A stretch of DNA of 64,000 nucleotides from Formicarius rufipectus (taxonomy: Eukaryota > Chordata > Aves > Passeriformes > Formicariidae), in NCBI GenBank assembly GCA_013399695.1, contig VXAU01002347.1:1-64000 (forward strand), in the 5' to 3' direction. The notes beneath the pieces are model-generated. The model made no database searches. It saw nothing but the letters and a program-made list of their open reading frames with translations, and was not told the origin of the DNA. The number at the start of each line of letters is the position of its first letter. The first letter of the stretch is position 1. The translations under genes were made by a program, and so were the position numbers. Positions 43,041 to 55,815 of this stretch are shown here, piece after piece.

Positions 43041-46000
43041 ACCAGTGCTCTTCCAAATTTCTCAGCTCTATTTATGTTTCTACACTATGAAGATTTCAAA
43101 GGGATGGAGGCACAGCTTGAGTGGCACCCATGTGACCTGTTTGGGATGATGTCCCACTCCATCCCTCACCTGACTCACTGTGACCTTGGGCACTTGGGCA
43201 AAGCAGAGAGCAAAGCCTCTGAAAGCACATGGGTCAGCAGCCTGTATTGATAACAACTGATAGGGGATCAATAGAGCTCAGGGCTCAGCACTTGGAGGCA
43301 CAGCAGGACAAAGGATAACTGAGCATGTCCTTAGAGGGGCTAAGACTAAGAGGAACTCTGAGTCAACATCTAGGACTTGTTTCAAAGAAGAAGGTTCCTT
43401 AAAAAGCCAACAAACCAAGAAGAAATATCTCAGATGTGGAATTGCTACCAGCAGTGTCACCTGAACTCAGCTCCTCCCTCCAGCGACCACTGATGGTGCC
43501 GTGGTGGTTCTGCTCACACCCTAAAGGTGCTGATTTCAACCCAAAAGTGGCATTCCCTCACTTCTTTGGCAGGAACTGGTGGCTGTCCCAGCCTTGGGGT
43601 GGCTCCAAGGAGCTAAAGAGGAGTTTGGATGGCCATCCATCCATTCTGGTGGGGGTCACCAGCCTGGCAGACGGGCAGTTTGATGCAGTGTGACATTTTC
43701 ACCACCCCGTGGTATTTCTCTCCTCCCTCTGTGAAATCGTGACACCCATAAAAGTTCAGATTGAAAGATTATCTAAAATTATTACAGAAAATTAGAATGT
43801 AAGGGGATAAAATGGAGTACCAGCAACGGGTAGGAAAACAAACAGATGTTTTTGCTGAGTCTGCCAATTAATTTCTTACCATTAATTATTTTTCCAAATT
43901 CTTCTTAATTTTACAGGTAATAGCTTAGATGCAACTACTCAGAAATATTTGAGTTTATGTCATGATATCCTAAAAAGTGCAGCTGGAGTCACTGTAACAA
44001 AGTACACCTTGATGAGCCATTAAATATCATTTTATTGTTCACATATAAAGAGCAGATTATTATTGCAAATAAATAGGGGGTTGTTAATAAATTCAAGACT
44101 GCAGCTTGTCTTTGTTGTTGCACATTTTAGTTGCTGGGCAGTTATTTTTAATTATACCCAATGGGAAATAAAATGCCTGACAGAAAATAAACTTCATTAA
44201 ATAAAAGTTATTTTAGCAGGCTGAGTTCCATGGTTTGCCTCTTATTTACACCAGCGTCTGTTCACATCACACTAAAAATATCTGCAAAAAGTTGTATATT
44301 AGATCCTGGAATATGGCATGGATGATACAGACACAAACTGGAAACCTGCTTGACATGGGGGCAGATCATCTTTCAGAATAAAGGAGGTTGCAGGAACTGA
44401 AGATCTCCCTTGTGCTTAAAATCCTGCAGCCAGTGGAGGGTGAGGAAGTGGCCTGGAGTGAGGGAAAAGTTCCTCTTCTCCATCGGGAAAATGGCCAAGA
44501 GGCAGGAACTTCAGCTGGCAGGGTGCAATGCAGGAAAGACACCCTCTGTCCCAGCCCCCTTGGATGGAACAGCAACCACTACAAAGAAAGAGCAGCAACA
44601 GGACAAAAGCAAATGTTTCCCATCAAAAACCGAGGCCAGTGTTTGCTCCCATGCTCACAACTCAACCCTCTTGCTGGTGGCAAACCCAAGGCTGGCGCCC
44701 ATGGCCAAGGCCACCACCATGTCCCCAGGAACCACCACAGCCCCAGAACCTTTGAAACAGAGAGTTTGAGGGGGGTTGTAAAGCAGTAGAAAATGGCCAG
44801 GCACCAGTTTTAGTCCCCCAGAATGGAAAGTTTTAAGAGCAGCTCGGAGTAATTCAATTTTCCCAAGAGTCTGGAAGGGTTGGGAGCTGAGTGAGGATGT
44901 CCCAGGAATGCACCAATGCACTGAATGGGGATGATTGATCAGTGGGACAGTTGCAGCCACACTGAGCACTAATTGCTTGGCAATAACGAATGAAATCCTG
45001 CTAAAAAATGTCCACACTAGGAATAATATTACTTTAAAATTTATGTGTTACTTTGGAAACTGTGTCCAAAATTTCTCTATAATATTCCTTTAGACAGAGA
45101 CTGTTTCTGTGGAAGCCTGTTCAAAGGTTAGAACTTAAACTCTATATAGCTTATTAGTTGTACAGCTATTATTTTATTAGTGCTTTTTCAAATGAGCTTA
45201 TGAAAAACATAAGAACTAGTCAGGTCTTAAGACCTTTCTATTTCCACCTGTCTACAGAACTTGAGATCTTGGAATATTTCCCAATGCATTCTCATCTGTG
45301 TATGCTCTAACCTACTCTCATGGGCATTTTAGGATTTTAAATGCTGCCAATTGCATCATTAATGCCACACAACTCTCTCTTCCTTTATTTCTAGACAAGG
45401 GGGCAAACTAAAGAGGCCTCAATGATGAAACTTCTTTTAAAGGTCACCTTTATTACAGCAGAGATTATCTGCCCAGGCTATCAATGGCCAACATCCCTGT
45501 TTTGGTTTAACATCATTCTAACATGCCCTGACTATAAAACAACCTTTACCCAGCCATCTTTCCATGGGCAATGGGCAGAAAATCTTGACTGTAATTCATC
45601 TGTCTCCTGTGGGTTTTGCAGAGCCGCGGGACTGTGACCTGTGGTTGAACCATGGCAGCGATGGTGGGCGATCATTTGTGTCCTGGGAAAGCACTGCTCT
45701 GTGTTCGTCATTCACTGTAGCCCCAGAATCTAATGGCAGCAATCCAAGAGCCACTGAAGGTGTAAAAATGATGCCAGGCTGCGAACAGCACCCAAATCTG
45801 TGAAGCACTTTGGGAAGAGCATCGTTTGAAAGGCACGACAACGTTATCAAACCTTTCCACAGCTCGGGCGTTCCTTTGGAGCCAACACAGTACATTTGTT
45901 AGTGCTGTCAAATCTAGTTTAGTGCACGCTGCTTTATCTGTCAGGGGCAAATGTTTACATAATCACTCCTTCTGAGACATCTCTTGACGTTGCCCTTGGA

Positions 46001-46519
46001 GCAGAGAAGAGAAATATCGAAGATTTTAGCACTTTTCAAAAGAAGGGGGAAAAAAAAGCCCCAAAGAACAGACTGTTTGGTTTTAGTCTCCATTAGAGAG
46101 TTTCAAGTTCTGACAGAGGAAGGCTCAGTGACTTCGGTAACATTTCAATCATTAGTCACTCCAAATTATGGCTTAGAGAGTTGAGAGTTGCAGGAGAAAG
46201 AATCAGGCTGAGGCTGAAGCTGCTCCACAATTTAAAAAAAACAGGAGTCAAGGGCAGCATCTGGGGGAGCTGTGGGTGCTTCCATTTTTGCAGATGTCTC
46301 TTCAAGCTATTGTTTAAAATCATACCAAGATGAATTAAGCAGGGTTTCTAATCCTTATGTAAGTTGGGTAAATACAAAGATGTCTCCTGTGAAATATCCA
46401 GTTTTTCCAAACTGCACTGCATTTGTGTTGAAAAACCTAAAGGGTGATCACTCCTTCCAGGGTATCACTGCAAGTGGCAATAAAAAGTAGGTTTCTGCTT
46501 CATCTGGTACACGACCTCG
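43041..46519. other. Long unique non-coding stretch
   Basis: 3.5 kb with no recognised mobile elements. 43720-44330 is markedly AT-rich and motif-dense. Frames at 44388-44789 and 45596-45895 have no recognisable domain. Confidence 0.45.
43860..44230. promoter_or_regulatory. Candidate conserved enhancer-like island
   Basis: Contains CCAATTAATTTC, CATTAATTATTTTTCC, TTAATTTTACAGGTAATAG, TATTGCAAATAAATAG, GTTGTTAATAAATTC and TTTTAATTATACCC. Many homeodomain, octamer-like and forkhead-like cores occur in non-repetitive AT-rich DNA. Inference only. Confidence 0.25.
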
Positions 46520-46710
46520 AGACCTGGTTATGGCAGCCAGGACCAGTTTGGCACTGGGTGGGGGGGGGTTCTAAACCCTCCGTGGCATTTTTCTCATGAG
46601 CTGCTCCCCATGGCCCATTGGCAGCAGCTGCCCAGGGCACACCCCACCCCTCAGGGCACAGGGGGGGTTTGGGAACTCCTGTGGGATAACGAAGTGTTCC
46701 TGTCTTCACA
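46520..46710 (+). mobile_element. ERV LTR fragment, family B (5' portion only)
   Basis: Aligns to the first ~190 bp of B2: CCTGGTTATGGCAGCCAGG, TTCTAAACCCTCCGTGGCAT, CCATGGCCCATTGGCAGC and CACACCCCACCCCTCAGG. The rest of the LTR is absent. It contains a run of nine G at about 46559-46568. Confidence 0.85.
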
Positions 46711-48715
46711 GGGAAGGATAATCCTGATCCAAAAGGTTCTTCACTGCAGTCAGCTTGACCGTGTCTAGCCTGACCTAGATCTGGCCAGGTGAAGATCTCC
46801 AAGTCAGTTTAAGTGTTCCTTCCCTCTCACCCACCACCCAGACTGTGTCCCAGTACGTTATAATTTTCTCAAGTAACTAAAGCCGATGGAGTGCCATCAT
46901 GAGATCACACCCTTTGTGGTGGCTAAAGCAAAATCCCACTGTCAGTCATTTCCAGCACGAACCTCACAAACACATTGGGGTTGATGTTGGCTTTGCAATC
47001 CTGTCACAATCATCACCAACAGCCATTAAAGCAACACTTGGCTTGGGCTCACATGGGAAATGAGTAGTTCAGGTGCTGTTCCTGCATTAGGAGGCTTCGC
47101 CAAGCACCTCTAAACAATTCCAGAAGATTATGATGCCACAGCAACTGTGGGCTTTTTTTTTCTTACTTACATGTGGTATTTTCTGGGTTTGGGGATGGGA
47201 ATGTTCTGACTTTTCACTGAAAGGGAATAGGAGAACAGAAATGCATCTTCAGAGTTGAATTTGGGTCAGGATGCAACTTTCTCCAGGGGTACTCACACCG
47301 AAGGCTTTGTCTCCCAGCCAAGTATCCTCCTTTGGTCAAGATGTTGCAGTTTTGGTGGAAAATGGTGCCAAATCCTTATTATTAAATGCATGAAATGTGT
47401 TTGTGCACCCATGCCATAAAGAAATATCTACATTCCTTGACAGACCTGGGGCCTGAGTTGTTGCAAGTGTTCCCAAGGAGGCAACTCGGAGCTTAGGATG
47501 GGGTCTGTGGTGCCACATGGCCTGCCCCAAAGACTGGCCTCCAAGTGGACATGGCTTTCTCTACTGACTTCCAAGAGCTTCTGAGAAGGTCAGACATCCT
47601 CAGTCCATGTTAGACAACACATAAATTCTTCACCATCCCGGACAGGGCAAGGGCTTCTTTCTGAGGATGCTTTCCAAAGGTCTCTCTTTACAACAAACCT
47701 GATGTTCTTCTTCTTTTCCTGCTGTTTGAAAGTAACTAATCCAAAAACAACCTGTGAAGATCATCCTTGCTTGGTGTGTAATAAAACAGATCCCCAGCAG
47801 ATGTACTTCAAAGGGGAAGCAACTCTGCCTCATTAACCTGTACAGAAAGCTCTCTCCAGGAGAACATAACTTCATTAGTGGGCAATTAAACCCCTCAGAT
47901 ACCTTTCATCCCACATTCCATGCACGTTCCAGTATTTAAGCATCTGCCAGGTAGCAGGTGGTTTGGAAATCATTACCTTTTCTGAATGATGTTGCTAATG
48001 ACATGTGGGAAAGGACTGAAAAATTCCAGGTTCCCCCTTCTCTGTCATTCAAATAGAGGAAAAGGGATCACTGTGGTGGTTCGTGCAGAGCTGGCACACT
48101 CCAGTTTCCCATTCTCCACCCCACTCCACCCCCGGGGCCTCTCCCCTTTAATGAGGGGCAGTACTCTGTGATATTTGACCTGTAGGACTCCAATCCACGT
48201 GGAAGAACTGAGGATGGCCAAAAGCATCAGCACCAATGAGCTCTCAGATGGAGCAGAGCTTGGTGCTGAGGAGCACTCAGCCAGCTTTTCAGCAGCACTG
48301 ACACACAGCACAGGCTGGCTGTCAAAACAGGGGGGAATTTCTGTGGGAATATGGGGACACTGCTGAGGGGGGGACAAGGGAGAGCCTTCAGGAGGGGATG
48401 GGGGGTTGAGATTTGGGGTTGTTTCTCACTGACTCTGATCTGATACAGTTTCTCCAAGTCACGTCTGTTTTGCCCATGGCAGTGACTTCTGAGTGGTCTC
48501 TCCTTGTCCTTATCCCAACCCATGAGACTTTCCTTATATTTCCTTCCTCTTCTCCAGCTGAGGAGGGGAGTGATGGAGTGGCTTTGGTGGGTCAGCCCTT
48601 TGAGTTTTTCGGTCATCCTTCGGTTCAGAGCTCACCAAGCTCCTTGTTCTTGGAAAGACTCAACAAATTAGGAATTCAGTTTCTTTCCAGGAAACTTGGA
48701 GCGGTGTGCAAACTT
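46711..48715. other. Unique non-coding stretch
   Basis: No gene or mobile element recognised. Confidence 0.45.
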
Positions 48716-48825
48716 AGAACCACTGAATGGTTTGGGTGGAAGGGACCTGAAACATCATCCAGCTCTGACCCTCAGCCATGGACACCTTCCACTGGGCCAG
48801 GTTGGTCAGAGCCCCACCCAACAGC
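48716..48825 (-). mobile_element. CR1 LINE, diverged 3' end
   Basis: Plus-strand view: AGAACCACTGAATGGTTTGG, GGAAGGGACCTGAAACATC, CACCTTCCACTGGGCCAGG and CAGAGCCCCACCCAAC. It is old by its divergence. Confidence 0.8.
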
Positions 48826-48991
48826 AGAAGCTTCTCAGGGTACAACACTTGTATGAGTTTGGCTGCCAGGATGCCAATCAAGGCTCTTCTAAAGCAGTCC
48901 AAGCATCTGCCAGTTGTTGGGGGCATTTGAAAGTAGAAAGGCCATGTCCAGGACTATCCTGCTCCTCTTCAGCCAGAAAAAAATCCATTTC

Positions 48992-49050
48992 TCATAGAAT
49001 GGCCTGGGTTGGAAGAGACCTTAAAGATCAACCACAGCCATGGATGTCCT
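48992..49050 (-). mobile_element. CR1 LINE, very short diverged fragment
   Basis: Plus-strand view: TCATAGAATGGCCTGGGTTG, GAAGAGACCTTAAAGATCA and the ACAGCCATGGATGTCCT remnant. Only the last ~60 bp of the element is present. Confidence 0.72.
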
Positions 49051-50706
49051 GTAGCTGCTGGCTCAGAGGCAAAGGGGAGTGATGATGCTTGGAAATCTGA
49101 TTTATGTTCTGTATAAACAAAGGGAGGAACCTACAGCCCTAAGTAACCACCTCATTAGAAGACAGCCTGAAAAAGGGATGTTTAAATACGTGGCTTTCAG
49201 GGCCTCCACATGCTACAAATGACTGGCAGAAAAGACTCAGGCCCTATCATAAAATCGGGATCTGGCTAACAAACTGACTTGAATTGGGGCTTGAAAAGTT
49301 TTTGGAAATAAATCAAGCAAGACACTTTTTTGGGCTTTTTCCCCCTGCTAATTTTATACCATTTCTATTAAATTAATAGGCGCTTCAAAAATCCCTCCAG
49401 TCTCCAGATCCCGGGCATTCTGTGCGACTCGAGACTTCCAGATATTTGACATTCAGAAAACTGCCAGTTAAAATGATGGATGAGCGGTGGGGAGAGTGTT
49501 CCCAAGTGCTGGAGGAGACCTGTGATGTGCTTGAGCTCAGTGGCCTTCTGGTGCAGCCCATAAAGACGAAACAACAGGGAAGATTTACTGGAGAAAGCAG
49601 CTGCAGTCAGTGCAGGAGTGCTGCAGCACAGGCACAAACCCAAGAACCATGCAGTTCAGGCACATTTCTGCTTTGCTACCTAAAAAAACCAGATAAAAAT
49701 CATAGCCCATTCAAACTGGTAGGGGTTTGTTGTTTTGGGTTTTTCTTTTTCCATTTCAGAGAGGATTTGTACTCTGGCAAAGCTTTGCAGTTTGGAAGGT
49801 GTCCACACTGTGAATTAAAATCCCACAGCAGCATCACTGCTTTATATCATTATATTTTTGTGTGTGTCCATCCTTTATTGCCTTTCCCAGATTACCTGGT
49901 AGCATCCAAAGATCTGCTCCATTTACTTTAATCAAAAGTTCCCCCCAAATATCTCTCGTTATTATTTAGCCTGAATGAAGCATCTCATCAAAATCTGCAG
50001 TGGTTCCACTAAACACAGCCCAGCCAGCTGAAAGGCAGCAAGGCCACAAAATTGGCAGAGTAAATCACCCAGGATGGGTTTTCTCCTAAATATTTCCAGC
50101 TTCATTAATTAAGACAGCATCACCAACCCTGCTGAAGTCCTCAGTGAGTTTTAGAGTAGAGTTTAGAGGTCACCAGCACTACTTTGTGCATATTGAAAGA
50201 CTCACCTGGAAGGCACAAAGCAGCTCAGTATCAGAAGTGACCCCTTTGAGAGGTTTCCGCAATGCTTGGACTGACATTTTCTGCCTGTAACCTCGAGTGA
50301 ATTGTGGCTCAAGCCTTAAGAGTTGTTTTCTGGGTGTAGAGAAGGAGGTTGGATGGCCAGTTCAGCTACTGCACCACGACAACCAGAGGAATCTGCAGAT
50401 TTGTTTGCTTCCTACGTGGCTTTCACCCAATGACTGTGATGGATGCTGGGGGTGATGATGAGCAGAAGATGCACATCTGGCTCCAGGTGTGGACCTAATT
50501 CATCCTAAGGCTGTGCACACGATCTGGCAATGTCTGCAGGGGCCACAACCCTTTCAAATCCCAGAAACCCCTAAAGAAAATGAACTGGGAATGTGAGTGG
50601 GAGACTCAGGGGGAATCCATTGAAATGAAAACCATTCCCAAATGTTGCTGCTGCTGCTGCAAACATTGCAGTCTTGATCAGTGCCTCCCAACTGCACCTC
50701 CTGCAC
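49051..50706. other. Unique non-coding stretch
   Basis: No gene or mobile element recognised. A short CTG run lies at 50645-50657. Confidence 0.45.
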
Positions 50707-50932
50707 TGGGACAGGACAAGGGGCTTCACGTGGAAGGATGGGAAGCTTGGAGAAGACAGTAGGGAGAAATTCCCCCCTGGGAAGGTGGGCAGGGGCAGGA
50801 ATGGATTTCCCAGAGGAGTGTCCCAGGCCAGGTTGGAGCACCCTGGGCTGGTGGGAGGTGTACCTGCCCATGGCAGGAGGTGGCACTGGGTGGGCTTTGA
50901 GGTCCATCCCACCCAAACCGTTCTGGGATTCT
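50707..50932 (+). mobile_element. CR1 LINE 3' end with internal deletions
   Basis: Shows GGGACAGGACAAGGGG, then shortened versions of GGAAGGTGGGCAGG, AGTGTCCCAGGCCAGG, ACCCTGGGCTGGTGGGAGG and CCACCCAAACCGTTCTGGG. It lacks the GCAGAGAAGCTGTGG and GACGGGGCTTGG segments. Confidence 0.9.
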
Positions 50933-51718
50933 CTCCCTCTGCTGGCAGATGCAGCAGTGGCTTCTGTTTAAGGTGCAGCCCCCAAAACTGCTCCTCCTGT
51001 GCCCATGGATGGTGCTGACAGGAGCTGTGGCATTTCCAACAGGTCAGCAATACATCAGATAGGAACATTTTAGTTCCAGCCTATCCAGACAGTCTCCTCT
51101 GCATTTCTACTGTGCACAAAATTGGCTTTAATTTCCCATCTAGGGCTGTAATTTATTCTTGATTACATTAAGGAGCCGTCCTTCACAGTTAATGACAGAC
51201 ACAAACATGCAGATAAAATAGCTAAAAATTATTAAGCAGTTTTGACTTCAGGAAGACTCTTTTAAAAGGCCAAAGCACCAAACTCTTTGCAGAAAACAAT
51301 CACTTCAGAAGAGAAGAAACTAGAGGCCACATTTTCAGGGCATTTTCCTAATGAAAGATACAGAGAGATTTTAGGGCAGGAACCTGCTCAGGTTTTCTAG
51401 CTTTGCATCATTATTCATGTAAGCACTTGTAGAATATTCTCCTCTGTCATGTTGGAAAATGCAATTTCAACTCCTCATTTGCTCAGGCTCTCTGGAACAG
51501 GCACCCACTGTGAAGAAGGCTCGTAAAGCAGTTTAAAAGGTAGTTACAGGAGATAAAAGGCATAAACGCTCTAACAAGTACACCAAGGCTGTTATTTCAT
51601 CTGAGATCACTTTGGGCATTAAAATTTTACAAATACTCTCCAACCTCTGCCTGTGCAAGGTGGTTATTGCTCCTCAGTGTAGCAGGGATTCCCTCATAGG
51701 AGCACATGTCCTGTGGGG
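50933..51718. other. Unique AT-rich non-coding stretch
   Basis: Nothing recognised. 51115-51260 has GTAATTTATTC, GATTACATTAAGG and GTTAATGAC motifs. Confidence 0.45.
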
Positions 51719-52066
51719 ACAGGCTGGGACAACTGGGATCGCCCAGCCTGTGAAGGAGCAGGGTCTGAGAAGACCTTATAAGAACTTTTAGTAGAGCTGG
51801 AGGGGGACTTGGGACAAGGGCTGGAGAGACAGGACAAGGGAATGGCTCCCCACTGCCAGAGGGCAGGTTTAGATGGGATATTGGGAAGGAATTCCTGGCT
51901 GGGAGGGTGGGCAGCCCTGGCACAGGGCGGGCAGAGAAGCTGTGGCTGCCCCATCCCTGGGAGTGTCCCAGGCCAGGTTGAAGCAACCTGGGCTGGTGGG
52001 AGGTGTCCCTGCCCATGGTTTTGAGGTCCCTTCCAACCCAAACCACTGTGGGATTCTGTGATTCTG
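51719..52066 (+). mobile_element. CR1 LINE 3' end
   Basis: Starts further 5' than most copies (AGGCTGGGACAACTGGGATC). It then runs through GGACAAGGGAATGGCTCCCC, GGAATTCCTGGCTGGGAG and GGCTGCCCCATCCCTGGG to GGGATTCTGTGATTCTG. About 22 bp is missing between CCCATGG and TTTTGAGGTCCC. Confidence 0.93.
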
Positions 52067-52221
52067 AATTAGGGCAGGGTTTGATCCTTGTACTGCAGAA
52101 GGTCTCATGTTTCAGGATTAAAACAGGACTTAGAAGAGATCACATTCTTCACCACCAGAAAGTAAAGAGAGGTCTTGTTGATAAATTGAAGAGAACCTCC
52201 ATTTGGGTTAGTTTTTTTAAG

Positions 52222-52510
52222 TTTCATAGGTTGGAAAAGATCTCTGAGCTCATTGAGTCCAATCATGAACCTATGATTGTCAAGCCCACCACCACCCCAT
52301 GTCACCAGGTGCCACATCCACAAATCTTCTAAATCCCTCCAGGGATGGGGATTCCAGCCCTGCCCTGGGCAGCCCCTTCCGATGCCAACCACCCTTTGGG
52401 TGAAGAAATATTCCCTAATATCCAAACTAAACCTCCTCTGGCACAGCTTGGGGCCATTTCCTCTTGTCCCATCAGTTGACACCTGGGGGAAGACACAGAC
52501 CTGGCCACAA
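52222..52510 (-). mobile_element. CR1 LINE 3' end, 'GAGTCCAATCATGAACC' type
   Basis: Plus-strand view: TTTCATAGGTTGGAAAAGA, CATTGAGTCCAATCATGAAC, CTCCAGGGATGGGGATTCC, GGGCAGCCCCTTCCGATGCC, GAAGAAATATTCCCTAATATC and CACCTGGGGGAAGACACAG (read reversed). It is the second member of the subfamily at 40643. Confidence 0.92.
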
Positions 52511-53926
52511 CCTTCAATTTAAACAAACTGTTAATGATTAGGTTAAACAACAGACCCTGAAGGCAAATCTGGAAACTGGATATCATTTCACAAATGGAAA
52601 TGTTGAAGAATAATTTTGAAGTGCCCAATCCTGATTGCCTTTAATATTACACATTAATTACAGATGGATTAACAGAGTAATTCCTTGATTCACAATTAAA
52701 ATTGCTAGGGAACAATAGTGAAAGACTATAAATAACTTCATCGAGGCAATGAGACAATACCTGAAGGAAAAAAAAAAAACAAAACAGTTCAAAAGATAGT
52801 GATGCATTTCCTAAATAGAAACAGGCTTGGAGGGGTGGGGTGGGGGTTCACATTTGAGCCCTTCATCTGAAATAACCCTTCCTGAAGAAAGGGGTATGAA
52901 GAGATCAATCCTAAACTCTCCTTTTCTGAATGAAAAGCCAGCTGGTCTCAGAGTCACCGACGGCTGCAACAAATGTTTCTGCAGTGAAGGGGAGCCCAAC
53001 CCTGGACCACAGGCAGGGAATGTCACGTTGGGTTCAGTGATTTGATGGACAAGCAGCTCATTTGTGTGCTCTTTCCAACAGGAGTTTTCTGACTGCCACT
53101 AATAAATAAAGGAAAATGTGTTCTGATTTTTAACCAAGTGCAGCTCCTTATCACAGCAGTTTATCCCAGTCTAAAGCAGTGTCTTATATCTGGGGGCAAG
53201 GCCAGGGCCAAGCTTAAAAAGCACATTAAGATGCACTAATTCTGCTCCCCATTGCATAAATACATACTGTCTCCTTTAATTGCTTACCACCACTGTCATT
53301 CCTTTGCATAAAGTTAATTGGCAATAAACCTTCCACGATAGGGAGATTAAAAAGGAGCAAAATAAAAACCCAACAAAGGAGAAAGAGGGAAAAGCTCCCA
53401 GAGGTTTGCCTGTGCTCTTGCAGGAGTCACCTTTCCCCAGCAGCCCACGATTACCGTGAGACAGATCACAGCGTGGCACCTCCTGCTTTTTAATTGCTTC
53501 CCTGGGAAGAAAGTTTTTGCCCTTTCCTTTCCCTTCAAGTCATCCTCTTTGGTGGCACCAATCTCCACAGCAACATCAGCCTCGACAGAGCTCAGCCACT
53601 TTGCCACGGCCCCTTGTCTGCACGCCCAATTAAACAGTAATTAAACACGAGCAAACAAACAAAAGTCTTGCCAGCAGAGGATGTGGAATTCTACCAAGTG
53701 TTTAGTGTTTCCACTGCCAGGCAGGACTCTGCAGGTGAAGATCTGGAGCCTGCAAGGAGGCAACTGGGGGGGAGGAAGGGGGAGAAGCCAAAATCTTGGT
53801 GCCCTGCAATGCCCAGAGCTTTCTGAACACTCCTCTGCTCAGAGTGTGGGTCCTACAGGGATGTGTCAGCCTCGGTGGTGGAGTGCCACTGCTGCCCTGA
53901 CCCATCCCAGCCCGTGGGGGATGTGG
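52511..53926. other. Unique non-coding stretch
   Basis: No mobile element recognised. It includes the island below, an A run at 52770-52781 and several short frames without domains. Confidence 0.45.
52611..52765. promoter_or_regulatory. Candidate conserved enhancer-like island
   Basis: Contains CATTAATTACAG, ATGGATTAACAG (a GGATTA Otx/Pitx-type core), GAGTAATTCC, CACAATTAAAATTG and GAACAATAG (a Sox-type core) within 120 bp of non-repetitive sequence. Inference from motifs. Confidence 0.27.
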
Positions 53927-54290
53927 ATTTAGCATGGTTTAGCATGGGTGTTTAGCATGGTTCAGCATGGTTTAGCATGGTTTAGCATGGGTATTTAGCA
54001 TGGTTCAGCATGGTTTAGCATGGTTTATCATGGGTGCTTAGCATGGTTTAGCATGGTTATTTAGCATGGTTCAGCATGGTTTAGCATGGGTATTTAGCAT
54101 GGTTCAGCTTGGTTAAGCATCGTTTATCATGGGTGCTTAGCATGGTTTAGCATGGGTATTTAGCATGGTTTAGCATGGTTTAACATGGTTTAGCATGGTA
54201 CAGCATGGTTCAGCATGGTTTAGCATGGGTATTTAGCATGGTTTAGCATGGGTATTTAGCATGGTTTAGCATGGGTGTTTAGCATGGGCA
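53927..54290. repeat. Minisatellite built from 10- and 13-bp units
   Basis: About 33 units of CATGGTTTAG or CATGGTTCAG (10 bp), interspersed with CATGGGTATTTAG or CATGGGTGCTTAG (13 bp). They group into blocks of about 43 bp (three 10-mers then one 13-mer), repeated with variation. Confidence 0.95.
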
Positions 54291-55587
54291 TGGGCTGCCA
54301 AGGATGTGCTGCCCCTCTGAAGCGGCAGCCAAGGCCAGGGGGAGTTTTGCCTTGCCCGTGGTTTGGCATTGTCCGTGGGGATTTCGGGGCCTGGAGATTG
54401 AAGGTGTCATCCTGGCGGGTCAAAACACCGAGGAGAAAGGTTCTGTGAAGCAGAATGAACCTGGTCAGGCACTGAGAGGGAGATAAGCCAGCTGAGATCT
54501 ACTCCTTGGGACTGAAAAGCTCACAAATCAACCTTTTAAAAGCAAAGGGGAGGCTAATCATGGGATTATAAAAATCCTCTTTCCTACCTGCTTGCTAAGT
54601 GCACGGCCCAGAGTGCATGTCAGCTTATAATGAGCCTAATGTCCCTGCTAAATTCATCCCAGTGCTTTGCAGTTCACCACCAGAGTGGGTCATTAACTCC
54701 AGAAAGTCTTGAACCAGTTTGGTTATGAGGGTCTTAAATCCAGAGTGTGGGCGATCCCTCCTTTTGCTGGGAAAGGGAACTGCCACTTTCTCCACAGGCT
54801 CAGGCTTTAAACCAAGGGTTTCCCTCCTCAAATACCTGCTGGCCAACTTCTCCTGGACACATTCACAGGTCATCGATCTGCCTGGCTGCAAAGCCAGCAG
54901 AAGGTGACTAAAACTTGCTGCAAATTTCAGTTGGAACCATTGGGGTTGAATCATGGGAAGGGGGATTTGTTGGAGGATGGTTGTCTTCAGATTAAAAGCA
55001 GCAAGCTTTGCATTTTTAGAGTTTCTTTTATTGCAAGTTGCCAATTGCATAATGTGGGGGTTTGAATATATTTCATTACTGATTGGTACAACTAATCATC
55101 AGGCATAGAGGTCTGGATTTGATACCACCCTCAGGTCAACATCCCCACTAGCACCCAAAACCTGCAGTTTTGTCCCTAAAACAGATTTGCTGACATCCTT
55201 TGGGATCAGGCAGCTTGGGCATTGAGACAAAGAAGGACACAGATCTGGGCTGTCTGGAGACACAAAAGGGGGAAGTGTTAATGGTGTCACTGCCAACATT
55301 TACCTTCTTTTCTGTATTTATTCTCAAATTCACATACAAGCATGGAAATACATTTTTCACAGGTTTATTCCTGTGATTCCTAGAAATCAGTAGGCCCAGC
55401 TGCCCAGAATTCAGGAGAGTAAAGGACTTACTACTGCACTGGTGGGAAGGGGAATGCCTTTCTTTTCAGTTCTTCTTAAAAAGAGGTTTCATTTCTTCCA
55501 CAGAACAACTGGGATCAACAACCCCTTTCCAATGCAAGACTCACAGATATTTGGCTCATTTTCTTCTGGAATAAAGGACTCTTAATG
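54291..55587. other. Unique non-coding stretch
   Basis: No repeat recognised. The 141-codon minus-strand frame at 54625-55050 has no recognised domain. Confidence 0.45.
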
Positions 55588-55815
55588 GAATTGGGGTTGT
55601 TCAGCCCAGAGAAGAGAAGGTTTCAGGGAGACTTCATTGTGACCCTCCTTATTAGTTTATTACAAGAGTGGCAGAGTGACTTTTCACACAGGCAGGTGGT
55701 GACAGAAGCAGGGGAGCAGCTTTAACCTGAAATAAGAGAGACTTAGATTAGATCTTCGGAAGGAATTCCTCGCTGTGAGGGTGGTGAGGCCCTGGCACAG
55801 GGATGTGCAGAGGGA
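55588..55815 (+). mobile_element. CR1 LINE fragment lacking its 3' end
   Basis: Contains GGAATTGGGGTTGTTCAGCC, CAGAGAAGAGAAGGTTTCAG, GTGACAGAAGCAGGGGAGC, GGAAGGAATTCCTCGCTGTG and GAGGCCCTGGCACAGGG. It stops before the terminal block and octamers. Confidence 0.85.
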
